From positions 1 to 64,000 of the forward strand of contig NZ_WSEN01000006.1 in the NCBI RefSeq assembly GCF_009758255.1: a stretch of 64,000 nucleotides of DNA, read 5' to 3'. Position 1 is the first letter of the stretch; each line of letters starts with the position of its first letter. The translations under genes and the position numbers were made by a program. This document shows, piece after piece, positions 57,012 to 64,000 of the stretch. Below the pieces are notes generated by a model that was not told the origin of the DNA, made no database searches, and worked only from the letters and a program-made list of their open reading frames with translations. Source of the stretch: Microbacterium sp. MAH-37 (GTDB taxonomy: Bacteria > Actinomycetota > Actinomycetes > Actinomycetales > Microbacteriaceae).

Positions 57012-57962
57012 GTGCTCCGCTACACGCTCACACGAGGAGCCCTGCTGATCGCAGGGCTCCTCGTGTCGAGCGTGCTGATCTTCCTCACCCTTCGGGTGTT
57101 CCCCGGCGATGTCGCACAGCTGATCGCGGGCACGCAGGCGAGCCCGGCGCAGGTCGCCGCCATTCGCGAGTCGCTCGGCCTCGACCGCCCGCTGCCCGTC
57201 CAATACGCGGAGTGGATCGGCGGCATCCTGCGCGGGGATCTCGGCACCTCGCAGTTGAGCGGGGCGTCGGTGGGCGCGGAACTGGCGCAGAAGGCGCAGG
57301 TGACCGTGCCACTCGGGCTGATGTCGCTGACGATCGCCCTGCTCATCGCCGTGCCGTTCGGCATCGTGTCGGCCATGCTGCGCGGCAGGGCCGGCGGCAC
57401 CGCGATGAACTTCAGCGCGCAGGCCGTCGCCGCCGTGCCGGTGATCTGGGCCGGGATGCTGCTGGTGCTGGTCTTCGCTCACGGGCTGCACTGGCTGCCC
57501 GCCCAGGGCTTCCCCGTGGCCGGGTGGGCGAGGCCGGACAAGGCGTTCGAGTCGCTCATCCTGCCCGCTCTCACCATCGGCGTCGTCGAGGGTGCGATGC
57601 TCATGCGCTTCGTTCGCAGCGCCACCCTGCAGGCCGCCGGGCAGGACTTCGTGCGCACCGCGGCGGCCAAGGGACTCACTCGGCGCCGAGCGCTCGTGCA
57701 GCACGGCATCCCTGCGGTGGGCCTGTCCATCGTCACCGCCCTCGGCCTGCAGGTCGCCGGCATCATCGTCGGCTCCGTCGTCATCGAGCAGCTGTTCACC
57801 CTGCCGGGCATCGGACGGATGCTGGTCACGGACGTCGGCACGCGAGATCTGGTCAAGGTGCAGAGCGAACTGCTCGTGCTGACCGGCTTCGTGCTCGTCA
57901 TCGGATTCCTGGTGGACCTCGTGCACCACGCGATCGACCCTCGGCAGCGGGAGGCGGAATGA
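57012..57962 (+). CDS. oligopeptide ABC transporter permease (DppB/OppB-like)
   Basis: The 316-residue permease has six helices and the inner-membrane EAA-type loop FVRTAAAKGLTRRRALVQHG (about residue 215), typical of DppB. The last segment GFLVDLVHHAIDPRQR is the conserved DppB end. GTG start. It overlaps the second permease by 4 bp. Confidence 0.92.
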   Translation: MLRYTLTRGALLIAGLLVSSVLIFLTLRVFPGDVAQLIAGTQASPAQVAAIRESLGLDRPLPVQYAEWIGGILRGDLGTSQLSGASVGAELAQKAQVTVPLGLMSLTIALLIAVPFGIVSAMLRGRAGGTAMNFSAQAVAAVPVIWAGMLLVLVFAHGLHWLPAQGFPVAGWARPDKAFESLILPALTIGVVEGAMLMRFVRSATLQAAGQDFVRTAAAKGLTRRRALVQHGIPAVGLSIVTALGLQVAGIIVGSVVIEQLFTLPGIGRMLVTDVGTRDLVKVQSELLVLTGFVLVIGFLVDLVHHAIDPRQREAE

Positions 57963-58837
57963 ACTGGCGCTCCCGCCTCTGGGCCTCCCGCACCGGCCGG
58001 TTCGCCGTGATCGTCGTCGCCGTCGTCGCCCTGACCGCCCTCGTCTCGCTGTTCTGGACACCGTTCGATCCGCTGATCGGCGACGTCCGGAACCGGTGGG
58101 CGGCGCCGAGCTGGCCGCACCTGCTCGGAACCGACGGGACCGGCCGCGACATCCTCAGCCTGATCATGGCGGGCGCGAGGACGACGGTGTTCGTCAGCGT
58201 CGGCGCCGGATTCGTGGCGACGCTCGTCGGCATCGCGCTCGCCGCTCTCGGCGCGCTCACCGCCCGCTGGATGCGGGAGACCGTCGCCGTCCTGGTCGAC
58301 ATCCTCATCGCCTTCCCGGTGCTGCTGATCGCGATGATGATCTCGGCGGTCTGGGGCGGCTCGCTGTGGGTCGTGGTCTTCTCGGTCGGCATCGGATTCG
58401 GCGTGAACATCGCGCGCGTCACGAGGCCGGAGCTGCGCCGCGTGCAGCAGAGCGACTTCGTGCTCGCGGGACGGGCGAACGGGCTCACTCCGGCGGAGAA
58501 CCTCGTGCAGCACCTGCTGCCCAACGTCGCGCCGGTGTTCATCGTGCAGCTGTCCTGGTCGATGGCGGTCGCCGTGCTCGCCGAGGCCGGTCTGTCGTAC
58601 CTGGGCTTCGGCGCCTCCGTCTCGCAGCCGTCCTGGGGGCTGCTGCTGGCCGACCTGCAGCGCTACATCGGCGTGCATCCGCTCTCGGTGCTCTGGCCCG
58701 GCCTCGCCATCACGCTGACCGTGCTCGCGCTCAACCTTCTCGGCGACGCGCTGCGCGAGGCCACCGATCCGACGCTCTCGGCCCGCGGGTCGAAGCGACG
58801 CGCCGCCGAGGCGCATGTTCCCGGGGTGGTGTCATGA
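57959..58837 (+). CDS. oligopeptide ABC transporter permease (DppC/OppC-like)
   Basis: The 292-residue permease has the DppC marks: an N-terminal helix, HLLGTDGTGRDILSLIMAGA (about residues 54-73), the loop VLAGRANGLTPAENLVQHLL, and GLSYLGFGASVSQPSWG. It overlaps the first permease and the first ATPase by 4 bp each, so the operon is tightly coupled. Confidence 0.92.
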   Translation: MNWRSRLWASRTGRFAVIVVAVVALTALVSLFWTPFDPLIGDVRNRWAAPSWPHLLGTDGTGRDILSLIMAGARTTVFVSVGAGFVATLVGIALAALGALTARWMRETVAVLVDILIAFPVLLIAMMISAVWGGSLWVVVFSVGIGFGVNIARVTRPELRRVQQSDFVLAGRANGLTPAENLVQHLLPNVAPVFIVQLSWSMAVAVLAEAGLSYLGFGASVSQPSWGLLLADLQRYIGVHPLSVLWPGLAITLTVLALNLLGDALREATDPTLSARGSKRRAAEAHVPGVVS

Positions 58838-59625
58838 GTCTGGTCGTGCAGGATCTGGTCATCGAGATCGACGGCCGCCGGGTCGTCGACGGCGTCTCGT
58901 TCGAGGTGACCGACGGCGAGCGCCTCGGTCTCATCGGGGAATCCGGCTCCGGCAAGTCGCTGACGGCGCTCGCGGTGATGGGTCTGCTGCCCGAGGCCGC
59001 GTCGGCGAGCGGCAGCATCCGCTGGGACGACACCGAGCTGATCGGCCTGCCGGACCGGAGGATGGCCGAGCTGCGCGGTGATCAGATCGGCATGGTCTTC
59101 CAGGAACCGCGCACAGCGCTGAACCCGATCCGCACGGTGGGCCGGCAGATCGCCGAGACCGTGCGCATCCACGAGCGCCTCTCGAAGGCCGCCGCGCACG
59201 AGCGCGCGGTCCAGGCGGCTGCGCAGGTGCGCCTCCCCGATCCGGAGACCATCGTGGACAGGTATCCGCACCAGCTCTCGGGCGGGCAGCGGCAGCGCGT
59301 CGCGATCGCGATGGCGCTGGCCGCGAACCCCCGCCTGCTCATCGCCGATGAGCCGACCACGGCGCTCGACGTGACGATCCAGGCCGAGATCCTGAACCTG
59401 CTGCTCTCCCTGGTCTCCGAGCGCGGGATGTCATTGGTGTTCATCACGCACGACCTCGCGGTGCTCGCCCAGGTGGCGAGCTGCGGCGTCGTGCTCGAGG
59501 ACGGCCGCGTCGTCGAGCGCGCCGCGGTCGGCACGCTGCTCAGCGCTCCCCAGTCCCCTGTCACGCAGGGGCTGCTGCGCGACGCCACCGCCACGCTGTG
59601 GCGCCCGGAAGGCGGTGCGTCATGA
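58834..59625 (+). CDS. oligopeptide ABC transporter ATPase (DppD-like)
   Basis: The 263-residue ATPase has Walker A GESGSGKSLTALAV (near residue 35), the Q-loop in MVFQEPRTALNPIRT, signature LSGGQRQRVAIAMAL, and Walker B LLIADEPTTALD. It lacks the C-terminal cysteine-rich extension of DppD/OppD. It overlaps the neighbours by 4 bp. Confidence 0.9.
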   Translation: MSLVVQDLVIEIDGRRVVDGVSFEVTDGERLGLIGESGSGKSLTALAVMGLLPEAASASGSIRWDDTELIGLPDRRMAELRGDQIGMVFQEPRTALNPIRTVGRQIAETVRIHERLSKAAAHERAVQAAAQVRLPDPETIVDRYPHQLSGGQRQRVAIAMALAANPRLLIADEPTTALDVTIQAEILNLLLSLVSERGMSLVFITHDLAVLAQVASCGVVLEDGRVVERAAVGTLLSAPQSPVTQGLLRDATATLWRPEGGAS

Positions 59626-60443
59626 GCCCTTCGTCAAGCTCAGGACGACGCCTGATCGAGGCGCATGGCCTGAGCCGCGAGTTCCGGCTGCCGAAGAAGT
59701 CGATGTTCGAACGCACCCGGATGAACACCGCGCTGCATCCGACCGATCTGTCGATCGCCGAGGGCGAGTCGCTCGGTGTGATCGGGGAATCCGGCTCCGG
59801 CAAGTCGACCCTGGTGCGCCTGCTGCTGGGTCTCGACCGGCCCACGAGCGGCCGCGTGACGGTCGACGGACGCGAGGTGGACGCCACGGCGAGTGCACGC
59901 TCGCTGCACTGGCTGCGACGGCAGACCGGTCTGGTCTTCCAGGATCCGTACGCCTCGCTGGATCCGCGCATGTCTGCGGGGCGGATCATCTCCGAGCCGC
60001 TGCGCGCTCTCGACATCGACGGCGACCACCGCGCACGGGTCCGGGAGGTGCTCGAGCAGGTCGGCCTGGACGCGGAGATGGCCGACCGGCATCCGCACGA
60101 GTTCTCCGGCGGCCAGCGGCAGCGCATCGCGCTGGCGCGGGCGATCGCGCACCGTCCGCGCATCCTCGTCGGCGACGAGCCGCTCTCCGCGCTCGACGTG
60201 ACGGTGCGCGCCCAGATCCTCGAGCTGCTCGAGGAGCTGCAGAAGACCGAGAACCTCACGCTCGTCCTGGTGTCGCACGACATCGGCGTGGTGCAGAACC
60301 TCAGCGACACCGTGGCGGTCATGAAGGACGGCCGCATCGTCGAGCACGGACCTGTCGATGCCGTGCTGCGGCATCCGCAGCAGGACTACACGAAGACGCT
60401 GCTCGCCGCGATCCCCGTCATCCCGGAGAACCCGGGCTCCTGA
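59622..60443 (+). CDS. oligopeptide ABC transporter ATPase (DppF-like)
   Basis: The 273-residue second ATPase has Walker A GESGSGKSTLVRLL, VFQDPYASLDPRMSAG, signature FSGGQRQRIALARAI and Walker B ILVGDEPLSALD, where the glycine before DEP replaces the usual hydrophobic residue. It is the last gene of the operon; its 3' end overlaps the convergent GNAT gene by 26 bp. Confidence 0.9.
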   Translation: MSPSSSSGRRLIEAHGLSREFRLPKKSMFERTRMNTALHPTDLSIAEGESLGVIGESGSGKSTLVRLLLGLDRPTSGRVTVDGREVDATASARSLHWLRRQTGLVFQDPYASLDPRMSAGRIISEPLRALDIDGDHRARVREVLEQVGLDAEMADRHPHEFSGGQRQRIALARAIAHRPRILVGDEPLSALDVTVRAQILELLEELQKTENLTLVLVSHDIGVVQNLSDTVAVMKDGRIVEHGPVDAVLRHPQQDYTKTLLAAIPVIPENPGS

Positions 60444-60930
60444 GCGAGAGCTGCAGGAACTGCACGCCGAGGTCGCGCCCGAACTTCTCGCCGACGTTGC
60501 GCAGCGCACCGGCATCCGCGAATCCGGCCTTGCGGTGCAGGGCGAGCGAAGCCTCCGCGCCCTCCACGATCACTGCGATCACCTCGCGAAGGCCGGCGGC
60601 ACGGCAGGCGTCGAGGAACTGCGCCATCAGCGCCCAGCCGTACCCCTGGCCGCCGGTGCCCGGTGCGAGGTAGATCGAGTTCTCGACCGTGTACCGGTAC
60701 GCCGACTTCGGCGACCACGGCTGCGCGAGCGCGTAGCCGATCAGCTCTCCGTCGTCGCTTTCGGCGACGAGGAACGGCAGCCCGGCGCCGCGAATCCGTG
60801 CCGCCTTCGCCACCCAGTCCTCGTCCGTCGACTCGGTCTCGTCGAAGGTGACCACCGATTCACGCACGTAGTGGTTGTAGATCGCGCGGATGCCGGGGAG
60901 GTCGCGCTCCTCGACCGGCCGGACCCTCAC
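60418..60930 (-). CDS. GNAT acetyltransferase (phosphinothricin acetyltransferase-like)
   Basis: The 170-residue product has the GNAT pattern: [20 protein letters not shown] at residues 3-22, the acetyl-CoA loop [14 protein letters not shown] and the C-terminal ALHRKAGF. It resembles the phosphinothricin/methionine sulfoximine N-acetyltransferase group. The GTG start overlaps the ung stop by 4 bp. Substrate unknown. Confidence 0.82.
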   Translation of the reverse strand: MRVRPVEERDLPGIRAIYNHYVRESVVTFDETESTDEDWVAKAARIRGAGLPFLVAESDDGELIGYALAQPWSPKSAYRYTVENSIYLAPGTGGQGYGWALMAQFLDACRAAGLREVIAVIVEGAEASLALHRKAGFADAGALRNVGEKFGRDLGVQFLQLSLRSPGSPG

Positions 60931-61625
60931 GCCTCTCCCCCGACCCGCCAGTCGACCGGATCCGCGCCCTGCTGCGCGAGCAGCTCGTTCGCGCGGGAGA
61001 ACGGACGGGAACCGAAGAAGCCTCGGCTCGCCGACAGCGGCGAGGGGTGCGCGGACTCGATGATGGGCGTCTCGCCGAGCAGAGGCTTGAGGTTCCGGGC
61101 ATCCGCGCCCCACAGGATCGCGACCAGCGGCCGGTCCCGGGCGACCAGCGCGCGGATCGCCAGTTCGGTGACCTGCTCCCAGCCCCAGCCGCGGTGGGAT
61201 GCCGGTGCGCCCGGCCGCACGGTCAGCACCCTGTTCAGCAGCAGCACGCCCTGGTCGCTCCAGGCGGTGAGGTCGCCGTGCGGAGCGGGAGGGAGGCCGA
61301 GGTCCTCCTGGCGCTCCTTGTAGATGTTCCCGAGGCTGCGCGGCAGCGGCCGCACGTCGGGATCGACGGCGAAGGACAGGCCGATCGGATGTCCCGGCGT
61401 CGGGTACGGATCCTGACCGGTGATGAGCACCTTGACGTCGTCGAGCGGTCGCTGGAAGGCCCGGAGCACGTTAGCACCTGCGGGCAGGTAGCCGCGCCCC
61501 TCGGCCTGCTCGGCGCGCAACCTGTCACCGAGCTGCGTGATCACGGGCTGCACCGGCGCGAGCACCTCCGCCCACCCCGGATCGAGTTGCCCGTCGGCGG
61601 CGAGCTCGGCGAGCGTCTTGGGCAT
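60927..61625 (-). CDS. ung: uracil-DNA glycosylase
   Basis: The 232-residue family-1 enzyme removes uracil from DNA. The water-activating loop is [19 protein letters not shown] (near residue 68) and the leucine-intercalation loop [20 protein letters not shown] is near residue 190. Length is normal. It shares overlaps of 4 bp and 1 bp with the neighbours, in a four-gene minus-strand unit. Confidence 0.95.
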   Translation of the reverse strand: MPKTLAELAADGQLDPGWAEVLAPVQPVITQLGDRLRAEQAEGRGYLPAGANVLRAFQRPLDDVKVLITGQDPYPTPGHPIGLSFAVDPDVRPLPRSLGNIYKERQEDLGLPPAPHGDLTAWSDQGVLLLNRVLTVRPGAPASHRGWGWEQVTELAIRALVARDRPLVAILWGADARNLKPLLGETPIIESAHPSPLSASRGFFGSRPFSRANELLAQQGADPVDWRVGGEA

Positions 61626-62338
61626 CAGAGCGCACCCCTGCCGCTGGACACGATCACGCCGCCCTCGGCGGGAGAGACCCGCCAGACGCTGCCCTCACCG
61701 GCGATACGCAGCCCGTCGGCACCGGCGATCAGGGTCGTGCTCTCGTCCAGGCCGACGCCGCCGTCCGTCGCTCCGGACTCGGTGGCCGCGATCAGACGCG
61801 CCAGGGTGCCCCACTGTGCCACGTGCACGTCGACCGAGACGTCCACCAGGCCGATGCCGGGCACCACGGTGATCTCGTCGAGATCCTCCGCTGTCTCGTC
61901 CGGAACGACCGGGACGCCGCCGATCAGCCAGCCGCCGAGGATAGCCCGCTCGGCGGCGATCATGGCACCGGCGGAGAAGCCCAGATAGGGGGTGCCGCTC
62001 CCGACAGCTTTGCGGATGCGCTCGTAGCTCGGCTCGAGAGCGGAGTGGTAGGCCGGGGTCAGGCCGCCGCCGATCACGATGGCGTGCACACCGTCGAACA
62101 CGGCGGGATCGACCACGTCGGTCTCGGCCAGCGCCACGAGGCGGATGTCCAGAGCTGCGGCTCCGTCGGCACTGATCGCGTCGATGAGGTCGTGGGCGTG
62201 CCCGGTGCCGCCGCCCTCGCGGACGGTGACGACCGCGACGACCGGAGGCTGCCCCTCCGGTGCAGCGGCGACCGCCTCCGCGGTGAACGGTGCGAAGGCG
62301 GCGCGGCCGAAGCCGCCGCCGACAAGGTGCACGCTCAC
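61625..62338 (-). CDS. peptidase S51/type 1 glutamine amidotransferase-like protein
   Basis: The 237-residue product has a glutamine-amidotransferase-like fold. The nucleophile serine is in [15 protein letters not shown] (about residue 120), as in peptidase E, cyanophycinase and related S51 serine peptidases. It also has [12 protein letters not shown] and a histidine-rich VDVHVAQWG block. Aspartyl dipeptide or cyanophycin cleavage are both possible. The GTG at 62338 is chosen; it lies 2 bp after the SDR stop. Confidence 0.75.
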   Translation of the reverse strand: MSVHLVGGGFGRAAFAPFTAEAVAAAPEGQPPVVAVVTVREGGGTGHAHDLIDAISADGAAALDIRLVALAETDVVDPAVFDGVHAIVIGGGLTPAYHSALEPSYERIRKAVGSGTPYLGFSAGAMIAAERAILGGWLIGGVPVVPDETAEDLDEITVVPGIGLVDVSVDVHVAQWGTLARLIAATESGATDGGVGLDESTTLIAGADGLRIAGEGSVWRVSPAEGGVIVSSGRGAL

Positions 62339-62340
62339 CG

Positions 62341-63120
62341 TCAGTCCTCGACGCGCGGGCGCAGCGGACCGCGCGCGAGCAGGTGCGACGCGGCCTGGGC
62401 CACGGGGCGGATCACGATCAGGTCGAGGTTCACGTGCGCGGGGGCGTTCAGCGCGTAGGCGGCGACGTCGGCGACGTCCTCCGCGACCAGGGGCGCCTCG
62501 ACGCCGGAGTACACGGCCTCGGCGGCGACGGCGTCTCCGCCGAGGCGACGCAGCGTGAACTCCTCGGTGTGCACCATGCCAGGCGCGATCTCGGTGATGC
62601 GGATCGGCTCGCCGTTCAACTCGAGACGCAGCACCTGCGGGATCATCGACTCCGCAGCCTTGGCGGCGTTGTATCCGCCGCCACCGGGGTAGGCGCCGCG
62701 GGCCGCCACCGAGGTGACGAACAGCACGTCCGCGTGCCCGTCCACCGCGGCCTCCCGCAGCTGTGGCAGCAGCGCAGCGGTGAGCTGCTGGGCGGCGACC
62801 ACGTTCGACTCGTACATCCAGCGCCACTGCTCGGCGGATCCGTCCTCGACGCGGTCGGTGCCGCGGGCTCCGCCTGCGACATGCACGAGGGCGTGCACGG
62901 GGCCGGTCTCGGCGAGATGCGCCCTGAGGGCATCGATCTGCGCAGCATCCGTCAGGTCGGCGGCGAACGCCGTCGAGCCGGTCTCCGCGGCGAGCGCCTC
63001 CAGCCGCTCCGCCCGCCGGGCGACGCCGACGACATCCCAACCGGAGTCGCGGAGCGCCCGCACCGTCGCCTCACCGATACCGGTGCTCGCACCGGTCACC
63101 ACCGCACGTCTGTTCACCAT
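62341..63120 (-). CDS. short-chain dehydrogenase/reductase
   Basis: The 259-residue SDR has the cofactor motif [21 protein letters not shown] in place of the NNAG block, the catalytic serine in [11 protein letters not shown] and YNAAK. It resembles the classical NADP-preferring YdfG/serine-dehydrogenase group. The start is the first ATG, next to the divergent metY promoter. Confidence 0.85.
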   Translation of the reverse strand: MVNRRAVVTGASTGIGEATVRALRDSGWDVVGVARRAERLEALAAETGSTAFAADLTDAAQIDALRAHLAETGPVHALVHVAGGARGTDRVEDGSAEQWRWMYESNVVAAQQLTAALLPQLREAAVDGHADVLFVTSVAARGAYPGGGGYNAAKAAESMIPQVLRLELNGEPIRITEIAPGMVHTEEFTLRRLGGDAVAAEAVYSGVEAPLVAEDVADVAAYALNAPAHVNLDLIVIRPVAQAASHLLARGPLRPRVED

Positions 63121-63178
63121 GACTCCACCGTACGTGGTTCCGGCAGTTCGGTTGTTACGTCACATTTCCCGTCCCTTG

Positions 63179-63205
63179 TTGACAGCGCCCGTTCTTCCGT
63201 ACTGT
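63179..63205 (+). promoter_or_regulatory. promoter for metY
   Basis: A perfect TTGACA (63179-63184) is followed after 15 bases by TACTGT (63200-63205). The spacer is one or two bases short of optimal. The leader to the ATG at 63256 would be about 45 bases, too short for a SAM riboswitch. GGGGGAA lies just upstream of the ATG. Confidence 0.5.
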
Positions 63206-63255
63206 CGCTGGAAGGCATCCGCCGCAGCCACCCGCTTCCATCCCTGGGGGAACTC

Positions 63256-64000
63256 ATGTCCGCAGCAGACAACTGGCGTTTCGAGACCAAGCAGATCCAC
63301 TCCGGCGCCGCGCCCGACCCCGTCACCAAGGCCCGGGCGACGCCGATCTACCAGACCACGTCGTACGTCTTCGACAACGCCGACCACGCCGCGAACCTGT
63401 TCGCCCTGGCCGAGTTCGGCAACATCTACACCCGCATCCAGAACCCCACCCAGGATGTGCTCGAGCAGCGCCTCGCCGCGCTCGAGGGCGGCACCGGCGC
63501 GCTGGTGCTCTCCAGCGGCCAGGCAGCGTCCACGTTCGCCATCCTGAACATCGCGCAGGCCGGCGACCACTTCGTCGCGTCGAGCTCGATCTACGGCGGC
63601 ACGTACAACCTGTTCAAGTACACCCTCGCCAAGCTCGGCATCGAGGTCACGTTCGTCGAGAATCAGGACGACATCGAGGAGTGGCGTCGCGCGGTGCGCC
63701 CGAACACCAAGCTGCTGTTCGCCGAGACCATCGGCAACCCGCAGATCAACGTGCTCGACATCCGCGCCGTCGCCGATGTCGCCCACGACAACGGCGTGCC
63801 CCTGATCGTCGACAACACGATCGCCACGCCGTACCTGATCCGGCCGTTCGAGCACGGCGCCGACATCGTCGTGCACTCGGTGACCAAGTTCCTCGGCGGT
63901 CACGGCACCACGATCGGCGGCGTCGTCATCGACGGCGGCAAGTTCGAGTGGTCGAAGAACGTGGACAAGTTCCCGGGGCTCACGGTGCCGGACCCGTCCT
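63256..64000 (+). CDS. metY: O-acetylhomoserine sulfhydrylase (MetY), cut by the window end
   Basis: The visible 248 residues belong to the gamma-family PLP enzymes that make homocysteine from O-acetylhomoserine and sulfide, giving methionine. Visible are [20 protein letters not shown], the cofactor loop [14 protein letters not shown] and the PLP lysine in [12 protein letters not shown] (near residue 212). The full protein should have about 430-440 residues, so about 43% is missing at the right edge. The gene is divergent from the SDR gene. It complements cysK and cysE at 19464-21004 in sulfur assimilation. Confidence 0.92.
   Translation, partial: MSAADNWRFETKQIHSGAAPDPVTKARATPIYQTTSYVFDNADHAANLFALAEFGNIYTRIQNPTQDVLEQRLAALEGGTGALVLSSGQAASTFAILNIAQAGDHFVASSSIYGGTYNLFKYTLAKLGIEVTFVENQDDIEEWRRAVRPNTKLLFAETIGNPQINVLDIRAVADVAHDNGVPLIVDNTIATPYLIRPFEHGADIVVHSVTKFLGGHGTTIGGVVIDGGKFEWSKNVDKFPGLTVPDPS

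Noticed and set aside
63121..63255. A possible SAM riboswitch upstream of metY.
   Set aside because: The leader after the likely start site is about 45 bases and shows none of the paired helices of SAM-I, SAM-II or SAM-IV elements.

Overview
The window is a high-GC actinobacterial chromosome segment, most likely from a Microbacterium-like member of the Microbacteriaceae. The evidence is the codon bias, the many GTG starts and 1-4 bp gene overlaps, the short ATP synthase epsilon subunit, and a gene order matching the argS-lysA-hom-thrB-rho-prfA-prmC-sua5-wecA-atp block known from Mycobacterium tuberculosis (Rv1292-Rv1311). That identification is inference; no 16S gene is present.

Layout. 1-9000: accessory housekeeping genes (PlsC-like acyltransferase, OsmC, asparaginase II, an orphan EccC/FtsK-like ATPase with a PP2C phosphatase, an aldo/keto reductase, a proline-tailed membrane protein, YaaA). 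9037-19368, minus strand: prmC, sua5, wecA and a small membrane protein run into the whole F1Fo ATP synthase operon, closed by a strong hairpin. 19464-22460: cysK, cysE, a DinB-like polymerase and a YCII protein sit between prmC and prfA, where M. tuberculosis has none. 22530-33296, mostly minus: prfA, rho, thrB, hom, lysA, an LmeA/DUF2993 lipoprotein-like protein and argS, with a BrkB-type membrane protein on the plus strand.

33329-39550 is an amino-sugar uptake unit. A BadF-type sugar kinase diverges from an RpiR regulator, a SIS-domain protein and an NgcEFG-type transporter without its own ATPase. The two promoters overlap. 40441-42769 is an AT-richer insert next to a tRNA-Arg(CCG) gene. 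It holds one 645-residue gene with an N-terminal zinc ribbon and a HEPN-type RNxxxH motif, a candidate RNase or defence effector. This is the most novel element I see.

42814-53614: tRNA, DUF1304, a CueP-type copper lipoprotein behind a perfect CsoR-like palindrome, sufS-sufU, a CPBP-like protein, trmB, DUF3097, a TPM-domain protein with pspA, an arginase-family enzyme, a HExxH protein and an iron-linked SIP-domain protein. 53671-60443: a PtpB-like phosphatase diverges from an alpha/beta hydrolase that leads a complete oligopeptide ABC transporter operon. 60418-64000: GNAT, ung, an S51 peptidase and an SDR on the minus strand, then the 5' part of metY, cut by the window end. No insertion sequence, integrase, prophage or CRISPR array was seen.
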